From NCBI GenBank assembly GCA_911728455.2, contig OU452234.1, positions 3,164,501-3,228,500 of the forward strand: DNA of 64,000 nucleotides, in the 5' to 3' direction. Every line of letters begins with the position of its first letter. The stretch's first letter is position 1. A program made the position numbers and the translations under genes. Below the pieces are notes generated by a model, which saw only the letters and a list, made by a program, of their open reading frames with translations, searched no databases and was not told the DNA's origin. The DNA comes from Marthasterias glacialis. Taxonomy: Eukaryota; Echinodermata; Asteroidea; Forcipulatida; Asteriidae. Shown here in pieces: positions 36,000-47,000 of this stretch.

Positions 36000-37440
36000 C
36001 ATTTTCTTTACATTCTGATGAAAAATGATTAGGAACTACTCCTGTGAGTTAACCATTTGTGATCACACCAGCACCATGCTGCTCGGTTGAGCAGCCTGAT
36101 GCATCTTTAAGATCAACATCTAGTTATTACACTTGCTAATAGTGGGACTCCACATGGTTCAGAAACAAATTTCAAATAGATCAAACCATCGCACCACCAT
36201 TGAACGAACCATCGCACAACCATTAATCGGACCATCGCACCACCATTAATTTAACCATCGCACTACTGTTAATCGAACCTCGGCATTGCCACTGCTTTAA
36301 CTTTACAGTCAAACTGAATTGCTTAAAATCTCCAACTTCATGAGTTCAAAATACACATACCGTGTGCATGCGTGCAAATGGTGCACCTAGTTTTTAGGTA
36401 CAAGAACGTTTATGTGTAATAATTGCGTCAGGAATGTACTTGATATCATAAATGAGGTCAACATGTTGCTCGGTTGTTCATCCATGATTCCTCTGTGTGT
36501 GGAATATGCCTTGAAGTCATCTGGTTCCTCTGGAGCCTTCAAGATTGTAGTCAGCTTTATCGTGCTGTGAGAGGTTAAAGAAAACAAATGCATAGAGGTA
36601 ATACATTGGGGCGCATACAAAAAAGGGAAAAGGTCAAATGAACCTGCCCTCCCCCTGGTGGTATCAAGTTGCCCTTGTCACCAGTGGCATAACCAGAGGT
36701 GTAGTTGGGTTGGGGGCGGAAGCCTCCTTACCCCTACAGAATTTGATCAAAAAAGTGCACAAATGAATGGTCAATAGCCCCCACCCCCAAAACTATGTCT
36801 TTGCCCCTGCTTGCCCCCAAAAATCAAATCCGGTTAGCCTGAATAGTGATATCCAAAATGAAATTGATGGGGATTTTTAGTCGATCAAGACTTGAGAAGT
36901 TCAGCAAACTCTCTGGTTCTTCAGCATATCATTTAAAAAAGAACATGTTATCCCTTAGTTTATGGGTTACTTGAGATAATAACAGTCTATGGGAGGAATT
37001 ATTAGTGAAAGCTTCTTGCGAAGGATATACTTTGCCAACTTGAATGAAGGCCATTTTAGACAATAACTGATAACGCTTTATTTCGTAAAATTACTAGTGC
37101 TTGTTAATAAAAACATGTTTTATTTCTTTTAAATCTGTGATTAATCTGTAGGGACTAACCACTCATCTGGGTTAGGCTGATGCCAGCATGGAGTCCCCAG
37201 AGTGTTGTGGCATGTGGCGTAAGGTTGCTCTGTACTGTGCTGCAAAAACAGCCCACTTTTTGATGTTAGTACAAAAACAGTAATATCACCCACAGTGATT
37301 TTTACATACCTCAGTTGTAACCATCACATCTAAGTTCGTGATGGGTAGACATTGGGCTGATAATAGGCACTTCCAGGTCACAGGAATCTCCTTTGCGACA
37401 GGTAGTTATCATCTACAGATGGCACGCCTTCAAAATACAA
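36000..37440 (-). repeat. Diverged inverted relative of the 18-23 kb repeat block
   Basis: On the minus strand: GTGGGCTGTTTTTGCAGCAC (about 37240), an exon-like ILKAPEEP...MDEQPSNMLTS (about 36470-36564), five units of a 23-bp minisatellite (CGAACCATCGCACCACCATT class, 36180-36290) and GATGTTGATCTTAAAGATGC (about 36110). Each has a counterpart in the 18-23 kb blocks, though the order is not fully collinear. Confidence 0.6.
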
Positions 37441-38800
37441 ACAATTGACAATTATTTTACATTAAGTCAAACAAATATTATTCTAGCAAGGTATAGTTGA
37501 AATATGACTTTTACATTTTTCGTTTTAGTCTTTCAAGTATTCAAAGGAAATATCATAAGATGACTGAAGTAGAGCCATGAGATGTAAACATTCGGAAACA
37601 ATATCATTCTTTATGTGGAGAGTTCCGTGTAGAAACCAAAGATTATATATATGTTTGTGGTACAATGGAAATCATATATTGGATTCTCCCCCCCAAAAAA
37701 AAAAACACAAAAAAAACACAACAACAACAACAACAACAACATTTCTTTTCTAGTACTAGTAGTATCATCGAACTGTCCAACATCTCTTGATGCCCCTCAA
37801 ATTAATAATAATGGTCATAAATTTACCTGTTGACGGAGAAGACATCCTTCAATCTTGATGTTGGGCAGCATGCGCATCATACATTTACTTCAGGAGAGGT
37901 AGATTTTATCTGACAATGGCATGTCTGGAGCAAGCCTAACTGCAAACAGATTAAAAAAAAACATTTATAAGTGAAAGGGGTGTGTTGTTGCTTTCCTTCA
38001 ATTGCAGCAACAATTTTCTCCTACTATGAATAACTTGCAAAATTAAATAAATGATTAAATTAAAGACATGCACTAGGAATATACTTCGAGGTGTTCATAA
38101 GACTACATTGAATTAAATGCAGGTAGACACAAGTGAAGTTCAGTCGCGAGGGGCGTTATCATTATTTCTACCTCCATGTTCCTATACCCTACCGACCAGC
38201 CTTTCTTTGCTGACCGCGCCCCGTGCATCAATCAGTTTTGTGGACATGCTTTGCAGGCTAAAATACACCAAATTATTAGTTCCAATTACACACAGGCGGT
38301 TCTGTTTTTCTACTTGATTCACATAAACAAGTCCCTCAGTCATATACAATTCGCAACAACACTGAGAGTAAGGCCTGAATCAAAAAGCTGCATAAAAAAT
38401 TACGCCATCTTGGTCCTTGCTGTTTTGGTCTTGGATTTATCGATCTCAACTAGAGTAGGTGTTTCATAATACTCATTAGTTGTCTATAAAGTCTAGTTCA
38501 GAGACAAAAAGGATGAAAGTTTACCTGTGGAAAGCATCGGCAACGACCACTACGCCACCAGCCACACGGAGACAACACTGCTACGGACAGTCTCTCTCGG
38601 ACTCTACTCTAGCTCTACCGGCGGCCGGCACGCTGGACGGTAGCCCCGGTCGGTCGGTCGGTGGCGCTGAACGATTCTTTGGGGGTTTGTGTGGAGGGTG
38701 GACCCACCCATCACAGATAATGAAGCTGACAATACCTGCATTGTCCTCTCGTAAAAGATCCAGAAACTGTCAAACAAAATGGACAATACTAATTGAAAAA
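36400..38800 (-). other. Candidate spliced transcript, coding status unclear
   Basis: Minus-strand exon candidates: 38525 to about 38800 (GC-rich, donor CCACAG/GTAAAC), 37827-37939 (acceptor TTTGCAG, donor CAACAG/GTAAAT, short MMRMLPNIKIEGCLLRQQ frame), 37310-37437 (donor GAG/GTATGT) and about 36400-36564 (acceptor CTCTCACAG). Phase breaks between the second and third, so it may be non-coding or mis-modelled. The last segment resembles the 181-nt exon-like segments at 18028 and 22430 and starts in the same phase. Confidence 0.35.
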
Positions 38801-38842
38801 CACTAGAATGGCGAATAATGCACGAACGCGCAGAAGCCGTGA

Positions 38843-38977
38843 TGACGTCAAAAGCAGTGACCACATGGGGGGCGGGGTTAGGTGCGCATCATGCCTGCAA
38901 AGAAGCTGTGATGACGTCAGAAGCAGTGACCACATGGGGGTATGCATGATGAATGCGAAGAACCTGTGATGACGTCA
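38843..38977. promoter_or_regulatory. Three CRE/ATF palindromes in a tandem repeat
   Basis: Perfect TGACGTCA at 38843-38850, 38912-38919 and 38970-38977, each in GTGATGACGTCA(G/A)AAGCAG, 58-69 bp apart. They lie just upstream of the GC-rich first exon of the minus candidate at 38525-38800. They could drive it through CREB/ATF factors, or simply be three copies of a minisatellite. Confidence 0.55.
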
Positions 38978-39000
38978 GAAGCAGTGACCACTGGGGGAGG

Positions 39001-39689
39001 GGTTACTGTTAGCTCTAACGTCATTGGTCAATAGTTTGTTGATGGGCTAATCAGCAGCAATGCACAGACGGGGTGGAAGGCGGAGGGGGCGAGAATGTGG
39101 GAAGTCAATGGCATTACAGATTTAATAACGAGATTATTTAATATGTTATATATTTAATTTTTCATCGTCTTACAGTCAGGTGTTGTGTTTTTATTTGTTT
39201 GAAGTAATTTTGCCACGTATGCACAAAGTGAATTATTCATGTAGTAGCATTAAATTAACATGTGGCAATTTCTGTAGGCACCCCAATGAAAACCAGTTCT
39301 GTTTCGGCAAACCCTGGGTAAAAGAAAAGTAATAAATAAATGTAAAATCAATAAATAAAAAAACAAAAAAAATCACAAATCTTCAGCTAATTAAGGACCA
39401 AACTCATCTGTATGTAGATATCACATTCATTAAAAAAGTTTTATTGGTATTTACAAACAAATCTATAATTTCTCCACTTCTATAAACTTTTGTTAATAAA
39501 CCATTTAAACAAAATCAATTGTAAGCGAACTTAAAAAAAGTAACATTAACTTTCTGTAGTGATGCTTTCTTTAAATTTTTAGTTTTTTACATTCCAATAA
39601 TTTCTTGCATTGATGTTTTTTTTAAAGCATACCTATACACAATTTCTAAACAAAATAATTTAAAATAATTGATAACAAATTACACGGTG
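39001..39689. other. AT-rich spacer, no gene seen
   Basis: Nothing recognised apart from simple A/T tracts. Confidence 0.35.
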
Positions 39690-40056
39690 TTTAAATCCCC
39701 AGCTCAACACTGGTAAGAAGAAAAACATAAATGTTCACAGATTTACATATACCATACACGGTTAAAAGATAATGATGGTAGAAAACATTCCGTGAAATAT
39801 TTCTGCCTGAAGTGATATCATTTTTAAATAATAAATGAAACAAGATCCAAAATTAGTTTTCGTCTCAGTGAGACGAAACTCTGCCTATAGGAATGCATAC
39901 AAAAATGCTGAGTGAATCTTTAAGGTTTTTTTTCGCAAGTGAAACAACAAAGTGAGCTGACATTTTCACAGGTTGGTTTCGTTACAAATATCTTGATTTA
40001 TGCAAAGAATGGAAGCATTAACAGTCAGGTTACCAATGTTGAGCTGGGGCTTTGAA
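39690..40056. mobile_element. Inverted-repeat element, family with copy at 53451
   Basis: The left end AAATCCCCAGCTCAACACTGG pairs with the right end TACCAATGTTGAGCTGGGGC. The interior shares ACATAAATGTTCACAGATTT and ACTCTGCCTATAGGAATGC with 53451-53765. The left arm is shortened by a deletion. Confidence 0.75.
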
Positions 40057-40171
40057 GGTGCTACCTCTTTCACAGAAAAATCCTATACATTGACCCCTTA
40101 GCTTTGACCTTTGCGTCAAATCACTGAAGCCAAAGCTCATAAGAGGACCTCTTAAGGCTGTATCTGAATTG

Positions 40172-40243
40172 GTGGCTACAGCTACGGCTACGGCTACGGC
40201 TACGGCTACGGCTACGGCTACGGCTACGGCTACGGCTACAATT
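40172..40243. repeat. Hexanucleotide (GGCTAC) microsatellite
   Basis: About 11 units, beginning GCTACAGCTACGGCTACGGC. It reads as Ala-Val dipeptides on minus; not a gene. Confidence 0.95.
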
Positions 40244-40655
40244 ATTGCTAAGGGTGTCCCGGTGTTGCTAAGTACCGATACTTCCAAAGCCAGATGATGC
40301 AGCGATCTAGTCGTAGCCACAGTCTCAGCTGCCAATTCGGACACCGCCTAAATTGGTATGACCCACGGTAGGTCAAAGGTTAAAACTCGACGCCCTGACT
40401 GGTTCAGGAAAGAGTGACGATAGAACGCTTTTCAGGATTAAGAGTTGCAAGGGAACTTAAAATGACTCAAATATATCACACAAAACTTTTTATGACAAGA
40501 AAAAGATTACTAGAAAAAGATTTTTTTACCCAACATTTTTATCAAAAAGGGTATTAAAATGTTGACATTCACTAGTTAATTCGGCTCTCTTAATTCTTCA
40601 AAAAATCCCCCCAAACAGACACCTAGATTCTTTATAATTTGTCCAAAATCATTTG

Positions 40656-40791
40656 CAGACTTTTGGGTACACTTAGGTGGCAGCAAACTTACCAGGTCTC
40701 AGAAGAGTGTAAAGGCTTAAAACTATGTAACCATTGACAAATTAACTGTGTCTGCTGCCCTCTAGTGTCCCAAAATCTCCCACTGGGAACT
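40656..40791. mobile_element. MITE with CTCF-motif-like termini, copy 1
   Basis: Left TTTTGGGTACACTTAGGTGG and right CTGCCCTCTAGTGTCCCAAA are inverted. On minus the right end reads GACACTAGAGGGCAGCAG. Same family as 44274-44393 and 47926-48065. Confidence 0.75.
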
Positions 40792-41007
40792 GGTGAGTGA
40801 ACATCTAAACCATTGGCAACATAAACCCAAAGCTGTTTCAAATGTTACTAAAATGGCAGTGTAAAGGACTGAATAACTCCTTTCATGTAAATACCAAACA
40901 AATCATAACATCTGACATAAGTTCTGCCAATCAAATGCAGAGGATCTCTACGTGAATTAAACAAAGTGAACAGATAATCGGCCAAGGTGTACGAAACTGA
41001 AAGATAC

Positions 41008-41013
41008 TTTATT
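41008..41013 (-). terminator. Polyadenylation signal of PEX3
   Basis: AATAAA on the minus strand, about 60 bp after the PEX3 stop codon. Confidence 0.6.
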
Positions 41014-41074
41014 CACCACGAAACAAGTCTGAGTGATGCTTTGTGCTGTTGGGTCTGGTGGCTGCTGACAGTGT

Positions 41075-44000
41075 TCATGGATCATGCGTTGGGTCAGGAG
41101 GGAGTTGGCTGAAGGCCTCGTAGACATTCGCAGCAAAGTCTTTTACACATTTCATGAGTAGGAGCTCCTGCAGAAAGCCAAATTATCCAGGATTTGAATT
41201 TAATCACGGAACAAAAATGAATTCATTTCAATTATTCTGAATCAAAATATATTGAGCCAGAGCTGGAATTTCACTTTTGATAGGGCAAGGCCATTTTCAT
41301 TTTGCAAGGGACACTTCTATTGAAAAATCTTAGTCTATGGGAAACTTGTTGAAGGGGCACCAAGGCCAAGACCAGGGCAACAGAGGCCATGGCCTCCGTG
41401 TAATTCCAGGCCTGATGCAGGCCTGATACTTCACGAAGACAACAGAGGCAATTGCCCTTGAAATGTTTCAAGAGAAGTTTACAATTTCCTCATAGAGGTG
41501 CCCTTTATCAAGAAGACAAATGCCTTGGTGCTCTTGCCCTTTCAAGAACGAAGCAATCAGGCCTGCTGATGACCTCACATCCCTTGCATATGCCACCATC
41601 GCTGAAGTCAAACTATGGAAAAGTGCTCAGCCAATGTTGGTCTTCCTTTGACCTCCTGAGGGCGCTGTTTGAGCTTGTACAGTCATATGCAAGGAATATA
41701 GCGTGTCGTGGCCAAGCAGTCTAGTGCATCGGACTCAAGTTCTGATGATATGATGATAATGAATCATTAGAGTGTGGGTTTGATTCCCAGTCATGACACT
41801 TATATCCTTGAGCGAGGCACTGAAGTAAGACTGCTTCTCTTAAACAAAGGTGTATAAATGGGAACCTGCGAGGGCTGAGATAGTGTTGTGTTTGATAAAT
41901 ACAACAGTGCTTAGTGCTAATTTAAGCAGCGCTTAGTGCTAATTTCAGCAGCTTGGAGTTGTATACTCCTAAGGGATTTGAGAAAGTTTGAAGAATGGTC
42001 TAAGTTGTTGTTGTAAAGTGCCTTGATCTAGCTACTTGGATGCGCTATATAAGATGAAAGTTTTATTATTATTATTACTATTACATTATAAACCCGTCTA
42101 TCTTGTGTTTCTCCCATTCAAATCATTCTATCAAAGCGAGGTTTGGTGCAGAAGCAGTATCCATGATTGGAAATTTGTAGACTATTACCTGTATGTAAGG
42201 ATTAGGTGTGTCTCCACAGAGTGCATTAATCTGACCGTTGATAACTGGAATGATTTTTGCGAGTGGAAGATGGGCATCAATCAGGCTGAGAAGGAAAGAA
42301 AATCAGGGAAAAAATTATCAAAAGAATCCAATTTAACATCAAATTAGAAGACTTTGGGTTCCGTGCATTACACAACACATGGGGCCTACGGCTTTACACC
42401 CCAACCGAAGGAAAAAGCAACAGTGGTTTACTGTCTTGCTTAAAGACACAAGTGTCAAGACTGGGACTCGAACCCGCACTCTGCTGATCAGAAACACCAC
42501 AGCTTGAGTCCGGTGTGCTAGACCACTCGGTGAGGACATGCCATTATGTAATACTACATATTATAAAACATCATCATCATTTGTCAGTTGTGCTTGTAAC
42601 AGTCATAAATATAATACGGAAGAAAACAAATCAAGTTAAATTGGAATCACACAAATCCCCAACAGAGTCAAACCTCTGATTTGGAAAGTCTTTTGCCTTG
42701 AAGGCTGACAATCTCAATTCTGAATCCTGCATATTGACCCAATTCATCATCACAATAATCTTGGTTGCACCATTTTGGTGGGCAAAATTACTGTGTGTTC
42801 TTCAGAGAAGTGCGTAATTTAGGCAACGAGGTGTTTACACGTAAACCTATTGACCACCAAAATGCTGAGCGTGGCACAGTCGGCGCTTGTGACGTGCGTG
42901 CAAGGGGTCAATAGACTCCATACTTTTTGGAACCGGTACAAGAAAATTAGAACCAACATGTAGGTACCAGGTATTAAAGAAAAGTCAAACCGCGGTACTG
43001 GTTCCATTTTGGAACTGGGTAGACCCAAGTAACTGCTGGAACTGCGGTACTGGTTCCAATTTTGGAACTGGGTAGAGCCAGGTAACTGCTGGAACTGCAG
43101 TAACGGTTCCATTTTGGAACCGGGTAGCGCCGGGTTACTTCTGGAACTGTGGTACCGGTTCCAACTTTGGAACTGGGTAGAGCCGGGTAACTGCTGGAAC
43201 TGCAGTACCGGTTCCATTTTGGAACCGGGTAGAGCCGGAAAACCGCTGGAACCGAGGTATCGGTTCCAATTTTGGAACTTGGTAGAACTGGTTTACTGCT
43301 GGAACCGCCCAACCCTACTCATCAAATCACACGCAAATCCCAAACAGTGTTTTAAAGTTCTATAAAGACTTTACCCAATACTGGATGCTGTTTCTACCGA
43401 GGAGTCTGCTGAAGGTCTGAAAAAGTCAGCCATGTTGTCGAGCACTCGGCTGAAGCCGATGTCCAGGCAGGTATTGAGAACACTGTGGAAGTCTGAACTG
43501 CATGGATCAAAATTGAAAGAAAAACAACAACAATAAAACAAATGCAAAACCCAAACATAAATAAGTAATCCCACCTTTCTCTGTTAACCAATTGCCGCCA
43601 GGATTCTTTTTATTTTTGCCCTGTCAGCAGGGGATGAAGATACAAAGGAAAGAGTATATTTGGTTTGTGATAACATTTTGGTCCCAGTGAAAGTCCTCGG
43701 CCAAATTTCAAAGAGCTGTTTTAGCAGGCAAAAGTACTTCTACTAGACAGAAATAAGCAAGAAACAAGTTACGAAATGGTACATGTGATATGGTATTTTG
43801 GGGTGGTCACTTTTTTTCTGGTAAGCACAATTCCTCAGCAGCTAAATGAAACTGGGCCATAATGTCCAAGACACATGGCCTTGTGGAGAATTTCTTGAAA
43901 TTCAAGCTCTGACACTTTATTATCAATTTCCTTTTCGTTCAGTCACTGCATACCTTTCCAGCATGTCTCTTGTTTCAAGCATCAGTTTACCGTTGACTGT

Positions 44001-47000
44001 GAGTTGCTCTGAGGAGATCTGACACGCTGAATCTTCACCCTGGTCGTCATCTTCCTCCACTGGTACCATGTACCTCACCAGTGGATGGATGGTACACTCC
44101 ATGCCGGAACCTGTCACAACGAGCAGCAGTTAACAGACAGTAAATGTTTACCAGTGCAATTGTGAGAATATTTAATTTTCATGAGATGAAAGATGGAATG
44201 TTCCATTCAACGAGGGGATTCCGAGTTGAGTGGACCATTCCATGTTTCAAAGAATGAATATAAACTGTCAATAGGAGACTCTGGAATGCTAGGTGGCAGC
44301 AGACTTACCAGGTAAATTTTCATTGTTTGCGTGGTTCTGAGAATGGATGTACCTGGTAAGTCTACTGCCACCTAGTGTTTTCAAAAGTCTCCCATTGCAA
44401 GAACGCAAAACATTAATTGTTTCATATAACATCCACGTAGATCCATATCATTTGATCGGAGGATAAAATTATTAGAACAAACAACATGTACAAGATTGCA
44501 TTCTAGCATCCACTACAACGGTGTTTTGTACCGGTGTGTACAACGCATGATTTCTACTGGACCATTCAGGTGGCGTGGGTGGGTAGTGTGTAAAGCGCTC
44601 GCCTCTCACCACTGTGGCCCTGGTTCGATTCCTGGCGTGGGCCTAATGTCAGTAGAGTTGTCCCTTTGTTTTCTCCTGTGCTATGACATTTTTTTCTCCA
44701 GGCCCACCAGTTCTCCTCCCTTGGTTAAAATCAAAAACACTTTCCATCCCTAGCTGTGCTCCATGGTTGATGTGGCTGGCTGCCAAACGGCACTTTACAC
44801 GCCTGTGGCTAGACCACATTGTAGCCTGCTTCTTTGCAATTCAGCTTCTTAGCTGCAAGAGTTTCTAAGAGCTTCTAAGCTGCGAGATGATTAGCCTCCC
44901 AAAGTATTATTATTATTACGACGATGATGAAAATGATGATTATTTCCAAGGGCACCAAGGCAAAGCCCAGAGGCATGAAGGCAATTGTCGTCATTGCCTC
45001 CATGAAACTAGCCTCCACTGATCCCTGGAGTTTCTTGAGAATCTTTGTTTTCCCTCATACCTTGTTCTCCAAGTTTAGCTGCCTCGACCTGACACCTCAC
45101 GCTGCTGAATAACCTCTCGATGTCTCTGAGGCCGAGTGTCTTCTGTAATGGCATGCTATAAAAACAAATGAGTAGCAGCTTTGTCGTAAAACAGAAGACA
45201 CGTTGGTTTATTCACAAGCTAGATTTGACACAGTCAAGTGGTCACATAACTCAAAACCTGGAGTTGCCACAATGTGGGTTCGAATCCCACCCTGGCTGCC
45301 CGGATAGTTTCCCCTGTAAGTCACTTTATCGTGGAATATTAGGCAAACACTAATGACCTTTAAGAAATCAGAAGCAAAGATTGTAGAGCGCCGTAGGCGC
45401 AAGATGGGGAACTCTGGCTGAAATGTGAAATCTCACTGGACGCCATTTCGGCAAGTGACTCTATTGATACAATACTGATACGTGTGGACCAGTGTAGACA
45501 ATGACAATTGCTATCAATGGGAAACACAAGCATTCACTTGCCGAAATGGCGCCCATGCGTATTTCACTTTCCAACAGTAGATAAAGGCCCAGTTCCCCAT
45601 CTTGCGCCTACGGCGCTCTATAATCTTTGATCAGAAGTGTCTGTGAACAAAGATTAGTTTTTACTTCTCGGACGCAATCACTTACCTTCCTAGCACATTT
45701 CCTACAGCTTCACGGACAGCAGATACCATACAAGACATTCCTGCAAAAAATACAATTTACAAGTTATGTCATCATAGTTGCGTATTCTTCTATGTCAAGT
45801 CATGGGTCATGTTCAGTGGTAAGACATCTGCTCTAGAATGGTAAGTGACGTGGGTTCGAATCCAACCTGAGTAGTATGACTGTGGATTTTTTTTCCCACA
45901 GGACACAGGAAAACACTGAGTATACAGTGCTTATCACACATCAATGTGGGGGTAAAAACAAAAATAATGCATTCTTTATCCCTGATAACATCTGCTAAAA
46001 TTGTTGCGGTACCCACTCCTAACATACAGGAGCCGAACTGGCCTCTTGTCACCGGGCATACTCGGTGGTCTAGTGGTAGAATGGCAAAGGTCGTTGGTTA
46101 GAATCCCACACGAGTAATATGTCTGTGGATTTTTTCCCACAGGACTCGGGAAGCACCGAGTGTACAGTGCTCATCACACAATCAGTGTAGGATCAAAACA
46201 AAAATAATATATTCTTTATCCCCTATGCAATTATGACATCAATTAAAATTGTTGTGGTGTTCGCTGTTAATATACAGGATTCGAACTGACCTCTTATCAC
46301 CAGGCATACGCAGTGGTCTAGTGGTAAGACATCTGCTCTAGAATGGCAGGGGTAGTGGGTTTGAATCCCACCGAATAGCCTGAGGCTTTTTTTCCCACTG
46401 GACTCAGGAAAACACAGAGTCCACAGTACTCATCACACATTATTTCAAATCAGTCCACAATTTCAAGTTAAGTCTTGAAGTCCAACTTATCATATATTTC
46501 CTTCCCAGCATCTATTTCTATTTAGTCCCTAATACCAAGCACGCCCATTGTTACAAGCCAGTCAATAAATCAAAGTCAGTCCATAATTTACGCTCAGTTG
46601 ATAATTTCAATTTTTAACAACACTAGAACAAAAATGATTTCCAACATACCATCAGTGAGTAGGTACTGAACATTGGCTAAGTATCTCTTCTGCACCTCGG
46701 GAGTAGCTAAAATTCTCTCCTCACTCTGAAAATGAGAAGAAGAAAAACATTGTACAGAGGAAGTCAGACTGCAACTTCGAATCTGGTTAGTGGTTCTTGA
46801 ACTATGAAATATCACAACATTTAAATCATGACAAGATTTTAAATGAATATGCAAAGATATGCAAAGTTATGCAAACTAAATGACCAGGGGCATGGAGGCA
46901 ATGACAAGGGGCATGGAGAAAATGCCAAGGGCTATAAAGGTAATGACCAGAGGCATGGAGGCAATGAACATGGCGTGGAGGCAATGGCCGGGAGAATGGA

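Noticed and set aside
45156-45180. TTACAG as the acceptor of PEX3 exon 7
   Set aside because: It breaks phase with exon 6; the TTTTTATAG acceptor just upstream restores phase and conserved residues.
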